Part shown: positions 1 to 10,200 of the stretch, one piece after another
Numbering within the stretch: the first letter of the stretch is position 1
How the letters are laid out: the number at the start of each line of letters is the position of its first letter
NCBI RefSeq assembly: GCF_015832195.1
Contig: NC_052016.1
Span: forward strand, 30,215,129 to 30,279,128
DNA length: 64,000 bases
Source of the DNA: Motacilla alba alba
Taxonomy: Eukaryota; Chordata; Aves; Passeriformes; Motacillidae
Direction of reading: 5' to 3'
Translations under genes and position numbers: made by a program
The notes under the pieces: model-generated
Seen by the model: only the letters and a program-made list of their open reading frames with translations
Databases searched by the model: none
Told to the model about the DNA's origin: nothing

Positions 1-1442
1 ACTGGGCTTTGTATCTTGCTTGCAAACCCTTTATTCGTATCTGAATTTTGCTATGGCCCTTCTGCTTGTGAGGTAGAAGGGCTAATGGCATATGTGAGGA
101 GCCTGCACACTAAAGGCACAGCGGCAGAGGCTTACTGCAGGCATTTATTCCTGCTTCTGTTACCTTCCTGAAGCTTCTGTGTGCCTTGGGTAAAGGCTTT
201 GCTGTGCTGTGGTAGACAGCAGCCCATCTGCACCTCTTCTTGCAGCTTGGGCCCTCGCAGCCCTAATGTGTCACACAGAAAGCAGGTCTCCATCTTATCT
301 TTGGCTTGGCTTCTCTCTGTTTTGGTTTCCTCTGACTTCCCAGTGGGACATGCTTTCTAGCTTGTACCTGATTTTATGGTTGGAGGCTGTATAAAATGTA
401 TAAGTGTTTTTGAAGTGTTTCAAGATCTACTGTTTTACGCATAAAGCCTATTTTTATTTCTTTCTTATCTTATTGTTTACCTTCAGAGGCCCAAAGGAAA
501 GGACTAGTTGGCAAATGTGGTATGAAAAATCCAGCATGCATTTGTAGCAGAAGGTCTTGTTATAAATGGGTCTGGGGGATGAATAGACCTTGAAGGATGA
601 TACTTTACAAATAGCATTACTGATGAAAATGCAGATAAATTTTATAAACTCAAAGGGTCCCCTGCAGATGCATCCAAGTGCGGTGAGTTTGCACAACCAC
701 TGTGAACTGGCTCTGGTTGGAATTTGCTTTCAGAGTTATGGCATCAAAACTGCAAAGAGATCCTTAGCAGGTCTTGCTGAAGCAGCTGGATGGACATCCC
801 TGCTCTCCTGTTATTCAGTGCTGCCTTAACTTACAGCACACAAATTTCATAAAACCCCCTGCAATTTAGGAATTTTCTGTATTCTGCAAGATCCATTGAT
901 TCATTTAACTGGGTACCTTTCCTTCCTGAACAAAGCAGTGGGTGTGTTTGTCTTGTACTCTATTTTGTAAAGTCATGATGGGGAAGTAAGCTTCTGGGTG
1001 TTATTGTGCCAGTTATGACTATCTCTAGATGTATCTGAGGAAGTGACTGCTCATTTTTAATTTTGTAGTGCCTGGACTGTTGAATTAAGCCATGTCCTGG
1101 TAAAGAGAGGTCTTTTTCCTCTTCTTCCACTTTCAAATGTAATAATTTCTTACCTGGAAAGTACCCAGAATAGCAATTATACAGCTAATGTCTTTCTGGT
1201 CATTTTGCTATCTGCACTGTAGGTGAATCTTTTAGTGGGTTGGCTTTTAGTTTTTGTTTGGTTTTGTGTTTTGTTTTTGGAGTTTGTTTTTAAAGTCTGG
1301 TCTATTTGGCTCTGTGACTTTGGAAACCAAGTGTAAAACCACAGTTCTTTTTCAGAGGCTCTTTGTTTCAGGTTTGTTATGTATATTATATGCAGTAAAA
1401 CAGACTGTCCATGTTATGTTTCCCTGGGGTTTTGAACCGATC
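1..1442. other. Non-coding stretch left of the endogenous retrovirus
   Basis: No exon with convincing splice sites, no domain and no RNA gene was recognised here. The open frames present are 60-80 codons, overlap on both strands and have no recognisable composition. It is presumably intergenic or intronic DNA. Confidence 0.5.
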
Positions 1443-1846
1443 TGATAAGCTCTCAACACCCAACGTAACAACCCAAGATAGCTCAGCTTCCCTTGGGGGG
1501 CATAAATGAGCAGGAGGCTTCCGTTGCAGTGTTAGAAACAAAAAAGGTTTAATAAAAGGCAAAATAACAAACACCAAACCGAGCCAGGTTCACAGGTCTG
1601 TGCTCCTGGTAAAACCGCCTCACAAAAGCGATTAGCTTCTTTGTTCTTCTCTTTTTCTACTTAATGGCCCAGGCGGGACTTTTTGGCTCCTGTCCAATTA
1701 GCTGTCCCCAAACTTGAGGTAAAGTCCCCAAGATCCTATAAGGTGACTTTCCTGCCTAATTGAGGTAGAGAAAATTCTGGGCTCTTTCCTTTTTGGGGGA
1801 CAGAGGATAGTTCTGTCACTCAGTCCATAGGGGGCACATTCCTACA
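1443..1846 (-). repeat. 3' LTR of the endogenous retrovirus (404 bp)
   Basis: Read on the minus strand the segment starts TGTAGGAATG (at 1846) and ends GCTTATCA (at 1443), giving the usual TG...CA ends. It is preceded on that strand by a purine-rich run (AGAAAGGGTGAGG, about 1847-1859) that fits a polypurine tract. A possible poly(A) signal (ATTAAA) lies near 1545-1550. The ends were set by eye. No second LTR is available for comparison in this window. Confidence 0.7.
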
Positions 1847-2158
1847 CCTCACCCTTTCTATACATTTAAAAAGAAAGAGGAGAAAGGAATGTGAATTGAA
1901 AAATCTCATCCTTGTCAGTAATTTGTAGTTATGCCAATAATTTTTAAATTTCATTCTAATATTCTATCTTAACTTTGGTGAAGTGTTTGCCCAGGCAAGC
2001 CTCAAATTTCTGGCTGTGTACGATTTGTACATAGAGGTAAGTTAACAACTTTTTTAACACAACAACAATAACTACAGAACTTTTCCAGTGCAAAACTCTC
2101 TTGTAAACAATTTTAACTAGTGCAAACTTAGAAAACAGTCTTTGCTTCCAGCAGTTGC
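1847..2158 (-). other. Short pol-to-LTR interval, no env
   Basis: About 310 bases between the integrase stop and the 3' LTR. No envelope-like frame, signal peptide or transmembrane segment was seen. The purine-rich run touching the LTR is the probable polypurine tract. Confidence 0.6.
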
Positions 2159-2746
2159 TCAGTTGTCTGTGCATTCTTCTTCTGGTGTTGTCTGCTGCTC
2201 TCGGATCGGCTGCACCCGTGGCTTGACATTCTTTGCAGGGATCCACCGAAGACCTGTGTTTGTAGAAACACATGCAAACCCCCATCCCCAAGTCACAAGA
2301 GGATAGGGTCCGGAAATCTGTCCTGTCTCTGGATCCTTGATGAAGACTGGTGGCCTTTCCTTGAGCTTTGCTTGACTGGTATTGCTGAAGTGTTTGAAAA
2401 TTGGCGGTACCTGCTCCATAAAGGAATTATTTAAGAGGTTAAAAACATACATAGCTTTATTCAGCCTCTCTATTGTAGAAAGCACTTCTGTCCCTCCCTT
2501 TTGTCTTTCAAGAACCATTTTTAGTGACCTGTGTGCTCTTTCTACAACAGATTGACCTGTGGAAGAATGTGGAATACCTGTGTTATGTTTGATACCCCAA
2601 GTTCTGAAAAATTCCTGCAGTGTGTTAGAAATGTAGGCTGGTACATTGTCCATTTTGACTTCTTGAGGAACACCTAAGGGTGCAAATGCTTGAAAGAAAT
2701 GTTTGATCACATCTCTACTTTTTTTCTCCTTGGTGTGCAGAAGCAA
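2159..2746 (-). pseudogene. pol: ERV integrase, core second half and C-terminal domain
   Basis: Integrase inserts retroviral DNA into the host genome. This frame carries the second Asp of the catalytic triad in a KMDNVPAY context and the Glu in TGQSVVERAHRSLK, followed by a C-terminal DNA-binding-like part rich in Pro and Trp that ends near the stop at 2159. The first part of integrase, with the zinc-binding domain and the first Asp, is in a different frame just upstream, so a frameshift near 2715-2746 breaks the protein. It directly precedes the polypurine tract and 3' LTR. Confidence 0.88.
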
Positions 2747-3668
2747 AAATTGCTCCTGAGAAGGTGTCTATTGATACATGTATGTGTTTGAATCGTCCAA
2801 ATGACTGATATTGAGTGATGTCCGTTTGCCGTATCTGCAGGCTGTTTAAGCCTCGAGGGTTAACTCCTGTTGCATTTGCTGGTATGGCCAATTTCTGGCA
2901 ATCTGGACATGACTGAACAATTGCTTTTGCCTGATTCTGAGAGATGTTAAACATTCCTACTAAAGCAGGTGCATTTTGATGATAAAAGGCATGGCTCATT
3001 CGGGCTTGTTCAATAACATTAGGGAGTGTGTGCTGGATTGGCATGGCTAGCAGATCAGCCACGGCATTGCCTTCTGCTAGGAAACCTGGAAGAGAAGAAT
3101 GTGAACGAATGTACATTATAAAGTAACATTCCTGTCGAATGGAAAGAAGTAGGATTAATTTTTTGAGCAAACTGTATAGCTGATCACTGGAAACCTCTTT
3201 CAGCAGAGATCCTTCTGCTTTCTCCACTACACCTGCAACATAAATTGAATCCGTTAATAAATTAAATGGAAATGTGAATTTTGAAAAGACACATACAACA
3301 GCTGCCAATTCTGCAATCTGTGAAGAACCAACTACTTCCTCAATATCTGATTCCCATTTTTTGGTGTCTGGATTTTGCCAAGTAATCACAGATTTTTTAG
3401 ACTTCCCAGAACCGTCTGTAAAAAATGTGATTGCCTCTAAGGGTGCGTGGCTTCTTAAAGGCTTATGAATCAATTTTAATGATGAACTTAATAGCTCATG
3501 CTTGGGACAATTGACTGAAATTTTTCCTGCAAAATTTTCTAAAGCAAATTTCATGACCTCTGAATTTTGAATTAACCATTCCAAATAACTGGATTTGACA
3601 GGGAGAAAGATTTCTGCAAAATCTTTTCCTGCAAGGGAAAGTATTTGAGATCTAGCTTTGATAATCAA
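2715..3668 (-). pseudogene. pol: ERV RNase H and integrase N-terminal half
   Basis: The frame begins in the connection region after the reverse transcriptase. An RNase H domain follows with the catalytic TDGSG motif, a later TDS Asp, and the C-terminal HSS...GNAVAD segment. Then comes the integrase zinc-binding domain (HAFYH with CPDC, an HHCC pattern) and the first catalytic Asp (TDIT context). The open frame stops shortly after SIDTFSG and integrase continues in another frame. RNase H would degrade the RNA strand of the hybrid during reverse transcription; here it is part of a broken pol. Confidence 0.88.
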
Positions 3669-3702
3669 TTGTGAAATAATTTCAGGGCAAGTTGTTATAG
3701 TT

Positions 3703-4818
3703 TTACCGAGCTGACGAGAATAGGAAAACCCACTCTAAGATTATCAGGTGGTCCTTCTTTAGATCCCACTGGAATATTAAACCGTGAAGCTGTGGATTCT
3801 CTCCTAAAACTGCAAACAAAAAAGACAAGTTAGGGTTATACCAATGAGCCTGGCATGACTGGATGGCTCTCATCACTTTGTCTAAGGCATTCTGGGCTTC
3901 TTTGTTGAATTCTCGGGGTGAGTTTAAGGCTGTGTCTCCTTTCAATAAATCTGCCAGGGGATCTAAGTCCTGATTTGTGAGGCCTAGCAGTGGACGAAGC
4001 CAGTTCAGAGTCCCTACTAGCTGCTGCACTTCATTCAGTGTCCTTGGATTTGTCCTTAGCTGGAGTGGCTGCGGAGTTACTGTTTGTTCTGTGATCCTGT
4101 ATCCTAAATATTTCCAGGGAGAAAGTGTCTGTATTTTTTCCTTCACTACTGTTAGTCCTGCTTTCTCCACTGCTGAGATGACCTGATCTGTTGTCTTCTG
4201 CATTGATGCTTGGTCCTCTGCTGCTATTAAAATATCATCCATATAATCTAAGATGAGAGAATTTGGGTATTCTGCACAAACTGAGGAGAGTACTTTTGCT
4301 ACACACCACTGGCATATACTGGGGGAATTTCTCATTCCTTGTAGAAGTACATGCCAATGATATCTTTTTAAAGGTGCTTTCTGATTTATAGATGGGATGG
4401 AAAAGGCAAATCTTGGTGTGTCATCTGGATGCAAAGGAATATTGAAAAAACAGTCTTTTAAATCATTAACAGTTAACTTCCAATCCTTTGGAATCATAAC
4501 AGGAAAAGGTAAACCTGGTTGTAAAGATCCCATTTCTTGAATTACTTCATTAACTTTCCTAAGGTCCTGCAACAACCTCCACTTCCCACTGTTTGGCTGT
4601 TTGATTACAAAAACTGGAGTGTTCCAGGGCCTTGTACTTGGAGTTAGGTGACCTTTGTTTAACTGCTCCTGTAGCATCTGCTCTAATACAGCAAGCTTCT
4701 CTTCTGGTAAGGGCCATTGGCTGATCCAAACAGGTGTATTAGACATCCATGTGAGTTTTAAAGTGTTATGTCCATCAACAGCTTTTGTTAAAACCCGGTT
4801 TCTAGTCTCAGACCCCAT
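3703..4818 (-). pseudogene. pol: ERV reverse transcriptase
   Basis: A 371-codon open frame with the reverse transcriptase palm and fingers: a WPLPEEK start region, a TRPWNTPVFVIKQ-type motif, the first catalytic Asp in VNDLKDCFFNIPL and the YMDD box in LDYMDDILIAA. The listed Met is unlikely to be a real start, because in this family the protein is processed from a Gag-Pro-Pol precursor. The end of the protease frame upstream and the RNase H frame downstream are separated by stops, so the polyprotein is interrupted. Confidence 0.9.
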
Positions 4819-4925
4819 TGTGAGAGAATGTCTCTTCCCTAAAGAACTATATCAGCTCCTACAATAAATGGTCTGGTGGTGGCAGCACGACCTTCAGGTA
4901 ACTCGAAAGTGACTGAGTGCAAGCT

Positions 4926-5540
4926 TCAAAAGCTCTCACAGTGCCCACCGATACCTGCCAGTTGATCCAGCGTAGGCACAATGGTCCAGTCCTGTGGGCA
5001 CTTCGATTTCGATATCAGAGTGACGTCTGCTCCAGTATCTATCAGGCCCATGAGGGTGATGACTTTCCTGAGGTGCTTCAGGACACAGATGAGTTGAGGC
5101 CACTCACAGCTGATGATCCTGGTCCAAGCGATGAGACATGTGTTGTTCTCTGACTCTGGTAGGAGAAAAGCTTGTGCTATGGTTAGTGCTTTGGGTAAAA
5201 AGCATAGAGGGTCTGGGCATAAAGCTAACACAGTGATTTCCTGTGTACAAGTTACAGATAACACAGTAGGAATGACATAGAAACCTTCTGCGTGGGATCT
5301 GTTCACTCCCACTATTAAGAACTGACATGATTGTGGTTCAGATCCCAGCTGTCCGGTGGATACTGTGTGAGCAATGGCATTGGTTAGCATCACTGGCTGG
5401 GCTGTAGACACCCAGCTGTAGACACCCTGGTACCTGGGGACATTGTGGTCAGAAGTCCTGCAACAATCCGGTGCAGTTCTGTGCTTGGTGGCCTGTGGTG
5501 ATTTCTGGCCTCTGATACAGTGGTTCTTGTTTCTTTGCAC
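4926..5540 (-). pseudogene. pro: ERV dUTPase-like region and aspartic protease N-terminal part
   Basis: The C-terminal third has the retroviral aspartic protease active-site motif LIDTGADVT. The upstream part contains a GFYVIP-type stretch followed by Pro-rich and AQAFLLPES segments, reminiscent of the dUTPase-like domain found before protease in betaretroviruses. The frame closes after GIGGHCESF, before the protease C terminus. The rest of the protease can be read in another frame just downstream and contains a stop near 4856, so the gene is broken. Confidence 0.75.
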
Positions 5541-6306
5541 CCCACTGAGCAGTGCTCAGCTGCGAGTTTCCCGGCAGATGCCATGGACATCCCTGTACTG
5601 GGCGAAAACTGTTAGTATGGTGACAGAGACCTCTGTAGCCACTGTTTCTTGGTGGTCGTCTTCTGATCCGAGGACATCCCCTCTTAAAGTGACCTCCCTG
5701 GCCACACGAACAGCAAATCTCTTTTGGGATGTGTTGCTTTTCAATTGCCCCTTTAAATGCTGTCAGAGCCTCTGCCAGGGTTTGTGTCTGCATTTCTACA
5801 GCCTTTTCCTGATGCTTTAGGGTGTTTTCCTGAGCTGTTGCGATGGCACTCGCTAGCACCTCTGCCTGCATTGCAGATGCATGCTCAGGTGTACCCAGGC
5901 GACTACAAGCATCCACCAGCTGTATTAGGGTGGGTTCAGGATCTTGTGGTAATGCACGTAATACTTTTTTGCAGCTTGGATTTGCATTGGAAATAGCAAG
6001 CCATTTCAATAACTCTTGTCTGGCACGATCTATTGGGATTTGTTTATCGAATGCAATTTTTAAATGGTCCAGAAACTTGATGTAAGGCTCATCCATCCCC
6101 TGTTTTATTTCTGTGAAATCTAGTTCTGGTTTGTTGCCATCAGGGACCTGTAACAGAGCAGTTTTTGCTGCTTCTTTGATATCCTGCAGTATGTGTCTAT
6201 CCAGTGTTCTGGCTTGTTCCTGAGGATCAGTGTGAGCTCCTTCACCTGAGAGCTGATCTAGAGTTAAATTTGCAGTGGCTGGAGTTCCAGCATACCTCTT
6301 AAAAAG
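5449..6306 (-). pseudogene. gag: ERV gag, capsid C-terminal part and nucleocapsid
   Basis: An open frame runs from about 6306. It contains a major-homology-region-like segment (QGMDEPYIKFLDHL) near 6096 and, towards its C-terminal end, a zinc knuckle CCSCGQGGHFKRGC matching C-x2-C-x4-H-x4-C, followed by Arg-rich sequence. These are the capsid and RNA-binding nucleocapsid parts of Gag. The matrix-like part upstream is in another frame and ends in a stop near 6336, so the precursor is interrupted. Confidence 0.85.
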
Positions 6307-6335
6307 TCATTTAATAAACGTTTCCATATGAGCTC

Positions 6336-6755
6336 CTACAGAAAATATTCTATTGGAGACAGCAAGGATGCACACAGCTGTTTTAAGTCATGGGGAGTAA
6401 ATACATTAGCTGCAAAGGTTGCTTGTAATATACTTCTGAAATATGGCGATTCTCTCCCACGCAACCTAGATGTTTTGCATATCTCTTTCAATTCTGCAAA
6501 CTTTATCTGTTGCCATTGTGTTTGTGGCACAGCCCCTGCAGTGTATTTTACTGGAAACACTTTCAGTTTTGTTGCGATATCCCAGTCCCCTTCCCGGACT
6601 GCATCCTTTCTTATTGCCTGCCAGGCATCTGTGCCTTCTGGTGTATCAAACTCTTCCTCAGATTTCTGGCAACTACACTCCTTTTCATAGGAATATTCTG
6701 CATTCTGTTCCAGCAGTGTATTTGACCTAGGTGCCGCCATCTTGGATGGGGTCAC
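6336..6755 (-). pseudogene. gag: ERV gag, N-terminal (matrix/early capsid-like) fragment
   Basis: A 139-codon frame lies directly upstream of the capsid/nucleocapsid frame on the same strand. Its C-terminal part (WQQIKFAELKEICK and following residues, ending LLSPIEYFL) looks like the beginning of a betaretroviral capsid domain. The frame then stops, and capsid resumes in another frame. No myristoylation signal is evident at the apparent start, and the true Gag start is uncertain. Assignment rests mainly on position and on the short capsid-like segment. Confidence 0.65.
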
Positions 6756-6760
6756 TTCCA

Positions 6761-7280
6761 GGGCATCACATCCAGTTCCCAGGCTCTGAAGAGAGGGGGC
6801 ATGGTGTTCCAGGGAGTGGGCGGGGAGCAGGGGCAGGGAGACCGAGCGGGCTCAGCCCATGAAAGGGGCATGTCCCTCAGGATGGTCAGGCGCTCAGTGA
6901 CGAAGCACTCAGGGAATGCTGGGAACCCGAAGAGGATGGTGGGCCATGCCCACGAAGGGCAGAGCTGCCCTGATGGTCATTATGGCTACTACGATCTCCA
7001 CATGGTGCTTTGTTCTCAGAGGGGATACAGTCGGCTTGGCTTTTTTTCGATTTTACTGCCAAAATTCACTGATTTTGTGCATTGGAGGCAATTTTTTAGA
7101 GGAAATGTGGAGTGTTTCTCCGGGGTAGGGTATGTTGGAGAGGTAGTTTCCAGAGAAACTTGGCCAGAGCCTCTCTGATTCTCTCTCTCCAGAGGGGAGG
7201 GGTGGCTGGCTGGGCAACCTCCCTTCTATTCCCCTTGCATCTCTGGTTTACGGGTCGGGTAGATAAAGGGTTATGCACAT
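6761..7280 (-). other. Possible ERV leader or flank, boundary unclear
   Basis: GC-rich sequence upstream of gag on the minus strand. A 5' LTR would be expected here, but nothing matching the 3' LTR at 1443-1846 was found and no primer-binding site is obvious. It may be the untranslated leader followed by a truncation point. Confidence 0.35.
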
Positions 7281-10200
7281 ACAGTCATGGAGAGCTTAAT
7301 CTCCTGCAGACCCACAACATGAGTTGCAGGATCAGGCTGATCTTGATACAAGCCACTTGTCACCCTTTCTGAATAGGAGAATCAAAGCCAATGGGATACC
7401 ATGACAGGATACAGTGCACTCTTGTGTGCTGTCGCCTCCAGAAGCAGGAGGCATGACTTGTCTGCTTTAACCTGAAGGAGGGATGCTTACAGTTTAGTGA
7501 ATTATCTGACTTCTAGCAGTGTCTAAAAACTGCAGTGAAGGACTGATGTGCTGTTATGTTGGTTGTTGTATATGAGTAAGCACAGCAAACTTTAATGTGT
7601 TAAGTGACATTAAGTTTGTCTTTGGCACTAGCTCAAAGCTCTGCTGTTGCAGGGCTTGTCACTGGTGCTTGCAACGATTCATTACTGCTGTCCTGCTCAG
7701 TACAGAGTTTTCTTTTCAAATTGGGTTTTCTGGGTTACTTACATAAAGTTGTTCAGTGTTCAGAATTGGAACCAGAATTCACACTCAGCTGGATCTTTTC
7801 CTTCAGTGGAATTTGTGTCTAGGTTGTTAGGTAAATTAAACTTCAGGCTGACTTTATGCTGGCAGAACATTGTTATCCAGCTTGGTCTCTGTCCAGAGTA
7901 GCAGGGGTAAAGTGTATTATCCTCCTATGCCTGCCTGCTATTTCCTTCTTTCCCAGGTGGGAGTGACCTTGTACGGGACTCTGATTAGCACAGATGGCCA
8001 TGTCTGTTGTTTCACCCTTTCCTATGATCTCAGCAGATGGAGTGGACTTGGTGCTGCAGTGTTAGGAGCTGCAAAGAACATGTGTATGCTTGGTGGAAGC
8101 AGCAGACTGAGTCACTCAAATATCTGTGGTGTTCCTGTAGGAAAGATTAATGTTGAGAAGAAAAGTGAAGAAAAAATTGCTATACTGCAGAAGTAACCGT
8201 GGTTTCCAGTGTGGAACTATTAACAGCTAAACTGTGAAGGCTGACTTGTGAAGAACAATAAAAGAAGCAATTCTGCTGAACTCAGGTGATGACAAGTCTT
8301 AGGTCATGATGAAGGCAAGCTGCTATATAAAGTGGAGCACAAGGACACAGACAAGTTCAAGGGAAAAGAAATAAGTGTACATACAAAATGCTGCCTGAAC
8401 ATTACAGAAATGTTCTGGGCAGTGAGACCTTTCTTCTGCTTCCTGAGGAGAGTGGGAGAGAGCCCCAGCACTCTGGATGAATTGGTTTTGTGGTGAATAA
8501 AACAGGGCTATGCTGTGTTAGAACTTGATGGCTGTAGAGAGATGTAGAAGGGAGGAAATGCGGACTGTTCACACCTCAGAAGTGGCTGTGCAAAGGCAAG
8601 TTCTTGCTTCTCTGCTTTGGAGCAGGTGTGTGAAGAGCAGCAGGTAGACACTGAAATTATTTGTCTTAAAGCTTCTCCCTCTCTTTGTTTCTTTTTATGA
8701 AATTGGGCTCCTTTGGCTCTTTTGTGAATCTCTTCTTTTCTTTCTTTATAGCCTGGGCCAGTTCTGGCTTGTATAGCCTGCAGGCTCTTCCTCAATCCTG
8801 GAAACTTCTGAGGGGATTAATGTAAACAGGAGCCAGCTGCTCAGACTTTCTTCACGTGACAGATCTGCTTGGAGTTTTGCAAGGGAAAGCATATGACACC
8901 AACTTTGGAAACAAATTATAGGGATCTAGAGTCAGGTTACCCCATGCCTGCTTCTCTGAGATGGTAAAGATCATGCTCCTTTAGCACAGTCTCTGCTAGG
9001 AAATATCTCAAACCATAGGTTCTTTGGAATCAACTTGTTCCTTCTCACAATTTAATCAGTGCAGTTATATCAATTCACTGAGCGAAATCAGCTTTGCAGC
9101 AGGTAATTTACCACCCAGGTGGAAAAAAGTAGCAGTACCAGTTAAGTCAAATAGTTATGAAGTTTGAAAATGGTAGGAAGCTTAAATGAAACACAACCAT
9201 TTAACAATTAAATATATATGAAATTTCAGAGGATTATGTGCAATTCTCCTCAACACAGGACAATCTCAGTCTCATTCAAATGCTTCTTCTGTGTTTGGCT
9301 TTTTTTTTTTTTTTTTCCATTCCCCTACTGCAGTTCATCACCTACTTTACATAATATTGCCTTCTTGATAGCTTGGCTTCTTACTTTTGATTAAACAAAG
9401 AGGATGAGAAACCCACACACATTTCCATGTATCCTTTTGGTCCCTTATTGATTCCTTCCAAGAAAATACACCGTTCACATTCAGCTTCCATGCAGAGATC
9501 TGCAGTTAGGTGCAATTTAGGACATGTTTTCCTGGGAAACAGCAAAGCCAGTGAGTATTACTGAGTTCTGATTGTGCAAGTAGAGAAGCAGACCATGTAT
9601 CCTCTGTGTGTTCTGGGGCTGCTGCACTAATCCATCGGGAGGAGTAGAACTGCTGTCTCCTACAGGGGCCAATGTATGTTCTGTAGAAGTAGGGATAAAA
9701 ATCACTTAAATCACATCTCTATTCAAGGGCTCAGGTTGAATTAGTGAATAACATTTCTTCCATGCTATCTGTGCAGAGCAGTTTTATTGTCTGAAGTAAG
9801 AGAACCAAGAACAAATTAGGATTTTATCTCTTGTGATTTTATTTAACTTTTGTTGGTTTTTTATGAAGTTACTGTATTGTGTACCACAGTTACATCCCAT
9901 GCCAATAGATTTTTGGTTTTTTTCTTTTTGTCTTCCTGGAATCTCTAATGCATAAGGCTTCCTCCACTTTCTGCCATTTCATCTGGACTTGGAGCCAGAC
10001 AAAATGCCACAGTTTTAACCATCTCTCTGGAAATAGATGGAGAATTGCAGAGAAATAACCACCTAATTCAGAGCCACATGATTTGGGTACCTGCAACCCC
10101 AAAATGCATTAAAGTCTTTGTGGGTATCAATTCCTGTTAATTCCTTTCAATCCAGTTAATCTAGTTAGTCACCCACTAGGCTTGCAGCTCTCCACAGCAA

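Larger units (their letters stand above)
1443..6760 (-). mobile_element. Decayed class II (betaretrovirus-like) endogenous retrovirus, env-less, one LTR
   Basis: On the minus strand, in order, lie gag, a dUTPase-like/protease region, reverse transcriptase, RNase H, integrase and a 3' LTR. This gag-pro-pol order, with a dUTPase-like stretch just before the protease and a YMDD reverse transcriptase, fits avian class II (ERVK/betaretrovirus-like) elements. Only about 300 bases separate integrase from the LTR, so env is absent. No 5' LTR was recognised to the right of gag, so the right boundary is approximate. Gag, the protease end and integrase are each interrupted by stops or frame changes, so this copy cannot be autonomous. 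The class is inferred from motifs and order, not from a search. Confidence 0.9.

Noticed and set aside
6760..7400. Search for a 5' LTR of the endogenous retrovirus
   Set aside because: Neither the TGTAGGAATG start nor other landmarks of the 3' LTR occur here, and no primer-binding site was found.
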